Below, in pieces: positions 26,700 through 33,732 of a stretch of 64,000 nucleotides of DNA; the stretch's first letter is position 1; every line of letters starts with the position of its first letter. The stretch is from Elusimicrobiota bacterium (lineage in GTDB: Bacteria > Elusimicrobiota > Elusimicrobia > UBA1565 > UBA9628), in the NCBI GenBank assembly GCA_003151975.1, contig PLZD01000025.1, positions 27,032 to 91,031 on the forward strand. The letters are read 5' to 3'. The position numbers and the translations under genes were made by a program. The notes beneath the pieces were generated by a model, which was not told the DNA's origin, searched no databases, and saw only the letters and a program-made list of their open reading frames with translations.

Positions 26700-26993
26700 A
26701 TGGGGAAGAAGCAGAAGCAGCTGAAGACTTCGGCGCAGGCCCCGGATTCTCCTCTAGAACCTCTCTCCCGGCGCGGAAAAAGGGTCGTGGCGAGGGGATT
26801 GGGAACTCTCGTTCTCGGTTTTATCGCGCTTTCCTTCACGGATCCCATGGGAAGGAACGCGGCGTCGCTTGTAGCGCCTTTTCTGATTGTGGGGGGGTAT
26901 GTTCTGATCGGCGCCGGGATTTTTCTTCCTGACGCGCCGCCGGCCACTGGACCATCTCAGAATCCTTCCGCGCCCCCCTCTCGTATTCTGTAG
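26700..26993 (+). CDS. Small two-helix membrane protein, unknown function
   Basis: The 97-residue product has a Lys-rich N-terminus, two hydrophobic segments (about residues 34-48 and 56-75) and a Pro/Ser-rich tail. The ATG lies four bases after the methyltransferase stop, and the frame ends at the hairpin at 26995. It is the last gene of the long plus-strand run that begins at murB. I do not recognise it. Confidence 0.65.
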   Translation: MGKKQKQLKTSAQAPDSPLEPLSRRGKRVVARGLGTLVLGFIALSFTDPMGRNAASLVAPFLIVGGYVLIGAGIFLPDAPPATGPSQNPSAPPSRIL

Positions 26994-26994
26994 A

Positions 26995-27023
26995 CCATCA
27001 AAGGAGGAGACCTCCTTTGATGG
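26995..27023 (+). terminator. Perfect 13 bp hairpin ending the murB-to-methyltransferase gene run
   Basis: CCATCAAAGGAGG and CCTCCTTTGATGG pair perfectly around an AGA loop, starting one base after the last stop codon. The first T-rich stretch (TCTTTTTCTG) comes only about 16 bases later, so it is not a textbook terminator. Position and stability favour a termination or mRNA-end role. The stem contains AGGAGG and its complement. Confidence 0.6.
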
Positions 27024-27265
27024 AGCCGCACTTAAAGGTCTTTTTCTGTCCCACCCCACCCCAAGGTCTTTCGCCCCCGGCTCTCGTGGTCTTTTTCGGG
27101 CCGTAGTCTTTTTCGCCTTTTGGTTTCCTTGGTCAATTTTGCTCCGGCGGTTTTTGCCTCGTTTTCGTCCGATTTCCTGCCTCCTTCCTTTCATAGGGTT
27201 TTTCGCCGGGCCCCCCAACCAGGCTTTTTCGCCACGCGAGCCGCTTGAGCTGCTCGGTCCTTCTT

Positions 27266-27639
27266 GGTGTTTTTAAGCCCCGGGATCCCTTCATGGTCTT
27301 TCCGGGAACTTGCCAAATTCCCTGGCATCCAACCCTGGTCCAGGGCTGGGTTTTCATGGTCTTTTTGAGCAGCCCCGATTCTCGGCAACTTCCCGAGATT
27401 TTGCCAAGTTTTTCGGCGCTCAGACCCAGGGTCCGGAGCGAGGTCTTTGGTGGTCTTTTCGAGCTGCCCCGGTTCCAGGCAACTTCCCGAGATCTTGTCC
27501 AATTTTTCGGCGCTCAGACCCAGGGTCCGGAGCCCGGTCTTTTGTGGTCTTTTTTGGGTGTCCGGCAGCCTGGGCGGGCTGCCAATATTTTTGCAAAATT
27601 TCGGGATCCTTGCCGGCTCGGTTTTCCAATCGGCCGGCG
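27266..27639. repeat. Degenerate ~94 bp tandem repeat in a pyrimidine-rich gene-free stretch
   Basis: Units begin with GGTCTTTTT-like motifs at 27266 (diverged), 27358, 27452 and 27546, a period of 92-94 bp. The 27358 and 27452 units share long identical blocks, for example CAACTTCCCGAGAT and CGGCGCTCAGACCCAGGG. Each full unit contains the small palindrome GACCCAGGGTC. GGTCTTT motifs continue to the left to about 27036, and the plus strand of 27030-27660 is strongly pyrimidine-rich. Minus-strand frames translate to a KD-APDPGSERRK-LGKLP repeat. The period is not a multiple of three, so successive units fall in different frames; a decayed coding repeat or a non-coding element is more likely than a protein. 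No gene is supported between 26994 and 27929. Confidence 0.75.
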
Positions 27640-27801
27640 ATTCCGAAAAATCTGCCAACTTTTGGGAGAATTCGAGACTGCTAACTTTGAATATCTAACA
27701 AACGATGCCGATTTGGCGCGGATTGTATTGTGCGAGCTTGCATCTTTCGTGCGTTGTCATAAGAATTATAGGCTCACGATGGTGATTCGAATGATTATAA
27801 T

Positions 27802-27829
27802 ATGCAACATAATAGTTATTATCAGTAGT
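27802..27829 (-). other. dif: Candidate dif site (XerC/XerD recombination) at the gene-orientation switch
   Basis: On the minus strand an XerC-like arm ACTACTGATAA, a 6 bp spacer TAACTA and an XerD-like arm TTATGTTGCAT form a 28 bp site. The right arm matches the E. coli XerD arm TTATGTTAAAT at 9 of 11 bases. The left arm keeps the inner ATAA and agrees with general bacterial consensus at about 7 of 11. It lies in a short AT-rich stretch where genes from the left (plus) and right (minus) converge, as expected at a terminus. No Xer gene is in the window. Confidence 0.5.
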
Positions 27830-27929
27830 AATAAAATGGCGAGAAAGGCCGTAAAATCGGCTTTCCCTTAATTGCCCGGCCACCTGAACTCGGCCGGTTT
27901 CCGGTGTCGGCTGGGCCGCCCGCGCCGTC

Positions 27930-28457
27930 TTAGATTCGTCCGGTAATGGCGCCGGTCAGTTGATTGGCCAGGATGTATGCTTTGAGCCGGCCCGAACTCG
28001 TGAGCTCGTAGCGCCGCGCCCGGCGCGAGCCGGACGACAGGATCTCGCCCTGGGCCACGGCATCCTGCAGGGCCCGGTCCATTCTTAATACTGGGTATCC
28101 GGAGCGGCGCAGCCACTTGGCCAGCTGGGTTGCCGTGGGCTTGGGTTGGCTCAGCAGCTTGTGCGACGCGGCCAGAAGCACGAGGCAGGCGTCCTTATCA
28201 CCCTTCTCTCCGGAGAGCTTGGCTCTGAGCTGGATGTTGGGGCCCTTGAGCTCCATGATGGCTTCCCAGGCGATGTGCGGCGCACCTAGGCCTTGAGGGC
28301 CGGCCTCGGGGTAGGCCGCGGCCGTCTCGATCGTTCCTTGGACGCTCTTGAGGAAGTCCTGGCGCTCGCGGTGCACGAATTCCGGGCTGCCCTCGGCCTC
28401 AAACTCGGCGCCGCCGGGCAGCTTGAGGCGGATGCGGTGCGGCTGCTCTGCGGGCAT
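27930..28457 (-). CDS. Hypothetical protein with possible winged-helix C-terminus
   Basis: The 175-residue soluble product starts at the ATG at 28457. The N-terminal 40 residues (RLKLPGGAEFEAEGSPEFV) look like a small beta domain. The C-terminal 80 (PTATQLAKWLRRSGYPV, then VAQGEILSSGSRRARRYELT) have the pattern of a winged helix: helix-turn-helix followed by a basic beta wing. DNA binding is therefore possible. The promoter region holds two inverted repeats (28520-28590), which could be autoregulatory. I do not recognise a named family. Confidence 0.6.
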   Translation of the reverse strand: MPAEQPHRIRLKLPGGAEFEAEGSPEFVHRERQDFLKSVQGTIETAAAYPEAGPQGLGAPHIAWEAIMELKGPNIQLRAKLSGEKGDKDACLVLLAASHKLLSQPKPTATQLAKWLRRSGYPVLRMDRALQDAVAQGEILSSGSRRARRYELTSSGRLKAYILANQLTGAITGRI

Positions 28458-28519
28458 ATCTTTATTATGCCATATGAGAGCGCAAAGGTCAAAGCGATGT
28501 TGATATCCGGTGTATAAGC

Positions 28520-28590
28520 CATATACGCATCTCGGCGACTCCGTATATGCCAAATTATCTGTCTTTAAAATCATATAAATAATTTATATG
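28520..28590 (-). promoter_or_regulatory. AT-rich inverted repeats upstream of the 27930-28457 gene
   Basis: CATATACG (28520-28527) and CGTATATG (28542-28549) are perfect arms 14 bp apart. CATATAAAT and ATTTATATG (28572-28590) form a second perfect palindrome with a one-base centre. Both lie within 135 bp upstream of the start codon of the possible DNA-binding protein, in DNA much richer in AT than its surroundings. An operator/promoter region is the simplest reading. Confidence 0.45.
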
Positions 28591-28924
28591 TCACGATAAA
28601 GACATAGAGGTGTGGATAGCCCTGTGGATGGAATCCCCCGCCGAGAACTCCTCCCAGCGTTCCCGTCGAAATTGCGTCGCATAGGCGGCCCGAGCAGAGG
28701 TTGATTGGAGCGTGAGGCGAGCGGCTTGAACGAGAACCAGCCTGGCACCGAGGCTGGAGACGATCAGTAGCCCTCGATCGGCGCCAAGAAGGGTGCCAAA
28801 GGAAGGCCTGGAACCTTGGGGTCTGGAGGGCTCAAAAATGCCCCCGGAGACGCGTCGCCGGCCTGTGTGGGGATAGCCTCGACCGAGGTCTAAAACGCGT
28901 GCCGGGGAGGCCTGCGAGGAGGAG
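28591..28924. other. Intergenic stretch without a supportable gene
   Basis: This is the downstream flank of the 28925 porin gene (minus strand). No frame in it looks coding. It has a 7 bp perfect hairpin at 28737-28757 (CCAGCCT/AGGCTGG) and a short CCTCG/CGAGG hairpin near 28878, which could belong to a structured 3' UTR or a small RNA. Two TGTGGAT motifs near 28611 and 28623 weakly resemble DnaA boxes. Confidence 0.4.
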
Positions 28925-30310
28925 TTAGAAGCGGCCGGAGGCTTCGAGCGAGAACTTCTTGGCGGCGCCGCGAGCGGGGTTGGTGGCCGTCCCGGTCGAA
29001 AAGACCGCAGCCGAGGCGGCCAGCAAGAAGTGATCTAGGATTGGGTAGCGCAACTTAACGTCCCACTCCGTGCCCAAGGTTCTCGGGCCGGACTGCACGC
29101 GATCGGCCTGGAACAGGAAGTAGTCGATATCCAGAACGACGCCATGAAAGGCGGGCGGAGTGAACCCCGCGCCCACCGTCACGATTCCGCTGGCGCCCTG
29201 GGTCAGGCCGCTGGCGGTCGTGGTCGAATAGTTCCCGCCGAACGCTTGGTAGGGAGTGGCCGCGAAGAACTCGCCAAAGCCGGTCCGCTCCAGGCCGTCA
29301 AAACGGTGGCCATGGGACGGAAAAAAAGCCTCGTCGGTGGTCGGCGTATTGGGCTTGTCGCCGCTGCCTCGCGCCATCGTGATGCGGGCGATGCCCTCGC
29401 CGACGCTCGGTATGCGCTGCTTCCATTTAGCCCTCACGACTTCCGCGTTTCCGTTGTAGGTAATGTGATTGGCCAGAGGTCGAATTCCCGTCGGCGTCGC
29501 GACGCCCTTCTCCATGGCCGCCTCGCCGTCAAACACGATCGGGCCGTAGCTGATCTGGTAGTGGGCGCTGCTGAAGGAGCGCATGGCCTTGGAGATCGTA
29601 CAGCTTTGCGGCCCGCCCGCGACGTCGGGGTTCGAGTTGAATTGGTTGCAGCCGTAGACCGGCTGCACGGCGCGGTCGCGCTCGAAAAGCTGGCTGAACT
29701 GCCAGGTGCCTTCCGTCGGCAGATCGAGGGCGAGGCCGAAGAGATCGAGACTGTTGGGCGGCGCGTTGTTGGAGCTCCGGTCGTTGAATATGAAGGTCTC
29801 GGCCTTCATCCCCCAGAACGGGAGATCCCCCTCGATGACCACGCCGGTGAGGCCCGCGCCGTCGTCATCGAGCAGAAGACCGCTGCCCAGCTTGAAAGTC
29901 TGCCGCCCGAAGGTGGCCGTCGTGGGTATGCCGAAAAGATTGTGCACCTTCACGTATGCGTTCTCGAGGAAGGGCGTCATGTTGACGCTGGGGTAGAAGT
30001 TCGCGGCTCCGCCCAGCGGAGATGCCAGCGTGACCGTGGAACCGGCGGTGCCCAGGGCCCTCATGAGGATCCCTAAGTCCATCGTCGTCTCCTCCCCCTT
30101 CACTGTCTCGAGGCTGATCTTGCGCACGCCGATGCCCAGCCGCGCGTCATTGGAGATGAATGCGTGATTGTCCCGGTCGTTGAGGTTGAGGTCGAGGTTG
30201 CTGTAGGAAACGGCCCGCATCCGGTAATCGGAAGTCACGTCGAGATTGGCGGCCTGGACGAGGCCGCCGCAGCCGACGAGAAGTCCAAGGGCCAAGGTTC
30301 TCTTTAGCAT
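28925..30310 (-). CDS. Outer-membrane beta-barrel porin-like protein
   Basis: The 461-residue protein has a signal peptide (residues 1-20, cleavage near VQAAN) and then alternating amphipathic strands, with frequent aromatic girdle residues and an N-terminal NLDVTSDYRMRAVSY strand typical of alginate/porin-like barrels. It ends in Phe (LEASGRF), the C-terminal signature recognised by BamA. Substrate is unknown. It follows the second porin gene on the same strand, but a terminator and a separate promoter lie between them. Confidence 0.82.
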   Translation of the reverse strand: MLKRTLALGLLVGCGGLVQAANLDVTSDYRMRAVSYSNLDLNLNDRDNHAFISNDARLGIGVRKISLETVKGEETTMDLGILMRALGTAGSTVTLASPLGGAANFYPSVNMTPFLENAYVKVHNLFGIPTTATFGRQTFKLGSGLLLDDDGAGLTGVVIEGDLPFWGMKAETFIFNDRSSNNAPPNSLDLFGLALDLPTEGTWQFSQLFERDRAVQPVYGCNQFNSNPDVAGGPQSCTISKAMRSFSSAHYQISYGPIVFDGEAAMEKGVATPTGIRPLANHITYNGNAEVVRAKWKQRIPSVGEGIARITMARGSGDKPNTPTTDEAFFPSHGHRFDGLERTGFGEFFAATPYQAFGGNYSTTTASGLTQGASGIVTVGAGFTPPAFHGVVLDIDYFLFQADRVQSGPRTLGTEWDVKLRYPILDHFLLAASAAVFSTGTATNPARGAAKKFSLEASGRF

Positions 30311-30378
30311 TCGATGTGAAATCCTACAAAAATAGCCCCGGCCCGTAAATGGAGCTGGGGCGTCGGACGCAGACCTCG

Positions 30379-30407
30379 AGCTTAACAGCCGAGTCTCGGG
30401 TTGTCAA
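30379..30407 (-). promoter_or_regulatory. Candidate promoter of the 28925-30310 porin
   Basis: On the minus strand a perfect -35 TTGACA (30407-30402) is 17 bp from TAAGCT (30384-30379), a weak -10 box. The predicted leader of about 60 bases contains a GCCCCGGC/GCTGGGGC hairpin. Spacing is ideal but the -10 match is poor. Confidence 0.4.
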
Positions 30408-30414
30408 GGCGCGG

Positions 30415-30460
30415 GCCATAAAAAGAGAAACCCCCCCGGCCATTGGCCGGAGGGGTTTCT
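30415..30460 (-). terminator. Rho-independent terminator of the 30483-32132 porin
   Basis: The hairpin 30426-30460 pairs AGAAACCCC with GGGGTTTCT and CCGGCC with GGCCGG around ATT, with one mismatch. On the minus strand it is followed by CTCTTTTTATGG. It lies about 20 bp after the porin stop codon and separates the two porin genes. Confidence 0.88.
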
Positions 30461-30482
30461 TGCGAGTGATGCTTTGCTTGGG

Positions 30483-32132
30483 TTAGAACTTCACCCGAGC
30501 GTCGAACGCGACCAACACCGCGGGGTTCGTGCCTACGCCCCACACTGTGCCAGCGGCATTCTTCAAGGCGCCTTGCGTACCAGTCGCCTGGTTGCCTTCG
30601 GAGATGATGCCGCCCGGCATGAACCGGCCGGCGGTTACACCGAAGTTGACGTTGTCGGAATGCTTCCATCCGAATTCAATGTCCTCTTCGTAACCGATGT
30701 GCTTGTTGCCGTTGAAGGCCGATTGGCCGTTGGCAACGCTGGAAACGCCCAGTGCGGCGGCGCCGTTCATAGGAAGCACTGGGGCTGCGACCGTCTGCGT
30801 GTGGAAGTCCCACACGGAGACACCGACAGTGAGCTTCTTAACCGCATCCGGCGTGACCTTGAGGCCCAAGCCGGTGATAACGCGGTTCGTCAGCGAGTTC
30901 GTGGCGCCGTTGCCACCCAGCGAGGTCGCGCCAAGGCCAACGGGCTGTGCGCCGCCGTTGGTGTAGGGAGCGAAGCGGCCGTAGATCGCGCCCGGGCGGT
31001 AGTCGCCCGAGATCGCCTGGAAGCCGCGGCCTTCGTTGGAGTGCGCGTCGTGCTGACCCGTGCCGAAGCCGAAGCTACCCCACGGCGTGATGGTACCCAC
31101 GCCGGAGACATCGGCCTTGTAGCCCGCGTCCGCGAGAACTTCCCAACCCTTGTAGCGCATCGAGTTGGAGAGGTTGGTGTTCGTGATATTGCCGCCAACC
31201 CGGTTGTCGCCCCAGTTCTTGTCGAATTGACCGTTGAACCAGGCTCCAGCGGCGTGCAGCTTGATCTTGGCGCCGGTGACATACAGGTTGTCGTTTTTGC
31301 CGGTCGCGATCTGGTTTCCGGCTCCCAACCCGAGCTGCGACGGGTCCTGACCCAGCGCGCCGGTAGCGTGCGTCTCGCGGTTCCAGGTGTAGATGTTGCC
31401 GCTGGCGTTCTCGTTGCCCTTCCACGACAGGACGAGGCCGGTGATATCGATCGTCGCGGCAGGAACCGCAGCGACCTGACCCGCGGCCTGACCCGCCAGA
31501 CCCGTCACGCCGAACTGGTCGTTGCTCCAGTCGAAGCGCGCCGCGTCGATGGCGTTGGTCGGATTGCCGTACTCGGGCTTGTCGGACGGTCCGATGTAGA
31601 TGACCGAATCGCCGGCTTCGCCGTAGTACTGGCGACCGACGGTCGTGTCAACTCCACCGAACACCTTGTCGACCTTGAAGTAGGCCTGGTCGATGTAGAC
31701 CGAGCCGAGTACGTTCGAGGTGCCACCCTTGTTACCCGCGCCACCCGTACCGAGCGGTTGGCTGTTGGCGTTTTCGCCGCTTCCAGTGCCGCCGACGGTT
31801 CCCCACGAGCGGTCGTTCTTGGTCAGGGTGATCTTCGAATGAACGTCATCGAGGAGATCCCAGTCCAAGCTCAGCATCAAGCGCGTCTGCACGTTGCTGA
31901 CGCGGTCGTTTCCGCTGTTCGCGGCGGCCGTGGCGCCCGTGTTTGCGGCTGCCGTCGGTGCGAAGTTTTGACGGGTCGAGAAATCCAGAACGTTTCTCGC
32001 CGACGTCGCGTCTACGTCGATCTGACCACTGAGCTTCAGGTTCTTGAACAACTCAGCGGCATTGGCGATACCGAATGATGGAATGGTCATCGCCAGCGCC
32101 AGGGTCGTTCCCAGGAGCTTCTTTGTATTCAC
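30483..32132 (-). CDS. Outer-membrane porin, probably highly expressed
   Basis: The 549-residue protein starts at a GTG with a strong SD (AGGAGGT). The signal peptide is cleaved near IANAAELF. The mature part begins LKLSGQIDVDAT and continues with repeated amphipathic strands and Gly/Asn-rich loops, ending FDARVKF with the terminal Phe of barrel proteins. A perfect -35 box, a near-perfect -10 box, a structured leader and a strong terminator suggest abundant expression, as for a major porin. Codon use is less extreme in GC than its neighbours. Substrate cannot be told. Confidence 0.85.
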   Translation of the reverse strand: MNTKKLLGTTLALAMTIPSFGIANAAELFKNLKLSGQIDVDATSARNVLDFSTRQNFAPTAAANTGATAAANSGNDRVSNVQTRLMLSLDWDLLDDVHSKITLTKNDRSWGTVGGTGSGENANSQPLGTGGAGNKGGTSNVLGSVYIDQAYFKVDKVFGGVDTTVGRQYYGEAGDSVIYIGPSDKPEYGNPTNAIDAARFDWSNDQFGVTGLAGQAAGQVAAVPAATIDITGLVLSWKGNENASGNIYTWNRETHATGALGQDPSQLGLGAGNQIATGKNDNLYVTGAKIKLHAAGAWFNGQFDKNWGDNRVGGNITNTNLSNSMRYKGWEVLADAGYKADVSGVGTITPWGSFGFGTGQHDAHSNEGRGFQAISGDYRPGAIYGRFAPYTNGGAQPVGLGATSLGGNGATNSLTNRVITGLGLKVTPDAVKKLTVGVSVWDFHTQTVAAPVLPMNGAAALGVSSVANGQSAFNGNKHIGYEEDIEFGWKHSDNVNFGVTAGRFMPGGIISEGNQATGTQGALKNAAGTVWGVGTNPAVLVAFDARVKF

Positions 32133-32272
32133 TATGTGTTACCTCCTCACTTGTCGTAAGCCCCACACGAAGGCGGGGATACGTTTGCTCTTACATATAC
32201 CCCGCAACTTCACGGGGCCTACGGTTTCGTTTAAGGAGGTCCCCACAGCTTCTGGACTCTCCTTCATGAGCA
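32133..32272 (-). ncRNA. Structured 5' leader of the major porin mRNA
   Basis: The predicted leader of about 140 bases carries three possible hairpins: AAGGAG paired with CTCCTT, CCCCG with CGGGG (near 32200-32217) and ATCCCC with GGGGCT (near 32160-32181). The SD AGGAGG follows, near 32143-32148. Pairing of the upstream CCTCC with the SD could sequester it. No known riboswitch class is recognised. Confidence 0.4.
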
Positions 32273-32277
32273 GAGCG

Positions 32278-32307
32278 ATTGTAGTAAACATGTATTTTTT
32301 TTGTCAA
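32278..32307 (-). promoter_or_regulatory. Strong sigma-70 promoter of the major porin
   Basis: On the minus strand a perfect -35 TTGACA (32307-32302) is followed by an 18 bp spacer with seven A residues and the -10 TACAAT (32283-32278, five of six). Upstream DNA to about 32345 is AT-rich, which may act as an UP element. Confidence 0.75.
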
Positions 32308-32418
32308 CACTTATTTTCATTTTCGTGTAGACACCAGAATACATGAATTACCATCTTTTGTTATTACGCTCTTGTTAAGTGCTCGATTGTAGATAGGCGC
32401 CGTCGCGTCGGGCACGAG

Positions 32419-33090
32419 TTACTTGTGCCCAGTCGCGAGCGCGTCGAGCCGCTTCTTGGCCCAAACGGCCCAAGAAGTGTCGGGATACTGCAGCGTGATC
32501 TTTTGATACGCGTTGCGCGCCTGCTCGGTTAACCCCTGAGTCTGCTCGCAGCGGGCGAGACTCGCGTGGACCTGGGGCGCCAGGAAATGATCAGCGTAGA
32601 GCTCGAGAAAATGCTGGGCTCCTTGCGCGGCGGGCTGACATTGGCCGGCGGCTTCTTGCGCCAGCACCGAGCCGCCGAGCGCCAAAGGCTGCAGGACTTG
32701 CGGCTGTCCGCGCTCAAGAATCTTGTTGTAATTCTCCAGAGCTTCCTTATATTGTCCCCTAGGATAAAGAATGTCCGCTTGGAACAGCAGGCCATAGCTC
32801 GCGGCCGCGGAGTTGGGATAGGCGCCGACAAGCTCTTGGATTTGCTTGGCGGCGGCTTCGGGCTGCCCGGAATAGTAGGCGTCCTCAGCGAGCGCTAAGC
32901 GGTCCCAAGCCGCGCTTTGAACGGCGTGCGTGCGGTAAACGAAGAACCCGATCGCGGCGACGGCGGCAAGAATTCCGCCGGCCGCAAGCGCTGCGGTCTG
33001 CTGGTTCTTGGAGACCCAAACCGTCAGGTCTTCAGTGACCTCCTGCAGCCAATCTTTCTTGACTTCCTGTCTGACCCATTGTTTTCCCAT
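32419..33090 (-). CDS. Membrane-anchored TPR protein (YfgM-like)
   Basis: The 223-residue product has one membrane segment (about residues 35-52) and then TPR-like helices to the end (AAWDRLALAEDAYYSGQPE, ALENYNKILERGQP, ARNAYQKITLQYPDTSWAVWA). The layout, a short cytoplasmic N-terminus with a periplasmic TPR domain, is that of the TPR_21/YfgM group, which assists the Sec translocon and periplasmic chaperones. It lies just downstream of tRNA-Arg on the same strand. Confidence 0.78.
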   Translation of the reverse strand: MGKQWVRQEVKKDWLQEVTEDLTVWVSKNQQTAALAAGGILAAVAAIGFFVYRTHAVQSAAWDRLALAEDAYYSGQPEAAAKQIQELVGAYPNSAAASYGLLFQADILYPRGQYKEALENYNKILERGQPQVLQPLALGGSVLAQEAAGQCQPAAQGAQHFLELYADHFLAPQVHASLARCEQTQGLTEQARNAYQKITLQYPDTSWAVWAKKRLDALATGHK

Positions 33091-33120
33091 ATTTTTTTCC
33101 GCGGCTATTCTAGCAAATCA

Positions 33121-33192
33121 TGCCCCGAGAGGGAATCGAACCCCCATCTTCTCCTTAGGACGGAGTAGCTCTATCCATTGAGCTATCGAGGC
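33121..33192 (-). tRNA. tRNA-Arg (anticodon CCU)
   Basis: The minus strand folds as a cloverleaf: acceptor GCCTCGA pairs with TCGGGGC, with one T-G pair. The anticodon loop GTCCTAA gives CCT, the T-loop is TTCGATT and the discriminator is A. No CCA is encoded. It reads AGG codons. Confidence 0.92.
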
Positions 33193-33204
33193 GGAAATCA
33201 TCCT

Positions 33205-33732
33205 CTAATAGGTGACCAGCGACTGGACGGTATGCCCAGGGAGCTTGGAGCGTCCGTTCAAGAAGCCCAGCTCGATGAGGAAGGCGATGCCCGAGACCGT
33301 GCCGCCGATCTTCTCGATGAGTTCGCAGGCGGCCTTGGCGGTCCCCCCCGTCGCGAGGACGTCGTCGACCAGCAGAACCTTGGTTCCCGGCGCGAACGCG
33401 TCGGCGTGAGCCTCGATGGAGTCCTGGCCGTACTCGAGCGCGTAGCTGGCGGAGTGCGTCTTTCTCGGGAGCTTTCCCTTTTTCCTGATCGGCACCACCC
33501 CGGCCCCGAGCCGGTACGCGATCGGGGTCGCCAAGAGAAACCCGCGCGACTCGATGCCCGCGACGATCTTGATTCCCTTCCCTATAAAAGGCTCGGCCAT
33601 CATGTCGATGGTTCTCTTGAAGGCTTCCGGGTGCGCCAGCAGCGGCGTGATGTCCTTGAAGACGATCCCCTTTTTAGGGAAGTCGGGGACATCCATGATC
33701 AGCGACTTGATGTCGAGCTGGGCCGCGGTCAT
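33205..33732 (-). CDS. apt: Adenine phosphoribosyltransferase
   Basis: The 175-residue protein makes AMP from adenine and PRPP. The family start VPDFPKKGIVFKDITPLL, the IESRGFLLATPIAYRLGAG segment and the PRPP-binding VLLVDDVLATGGT motif are all present. The ATG overlaps the sigma-factor stop by four bases, so the two are probably coupled. Confidence 0.97.
   Translation of the reverse strand: MTAAQLDIKSLIMDVPDFPKKGIVFKDITPLLAHPEAFKRTIDMMAEPFIGKGIKIVAGIESRGFLLATPIAYRLGAGVVPIRKKGKLPRKTHSASYALEYGQDSIEAHADAFAPGTKVLLVDDVLATGGTAKAACELIEKIGGTVSGIAFLIELGFLNGRSKLPGHTVQSLVTY

Noticed and set aside
27191..27658. 155-codon minus-strand frame in the tandem repeat region
   Set aside because: The repeat unit is 94 bp, so the protein repeat switches frame between copies. 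There is no convincing RBS. Treated as non-coding or decayed.
28605..28635. Two DnaA-box-like TGTGGAT motifs near an AT-rich palindrome, as a replication origin
   Set aside because: Only two imperfect boxes and no dnaA, dnaN or gyrB nearby. Converging gene orientation argues for a terminus rather than an origin.
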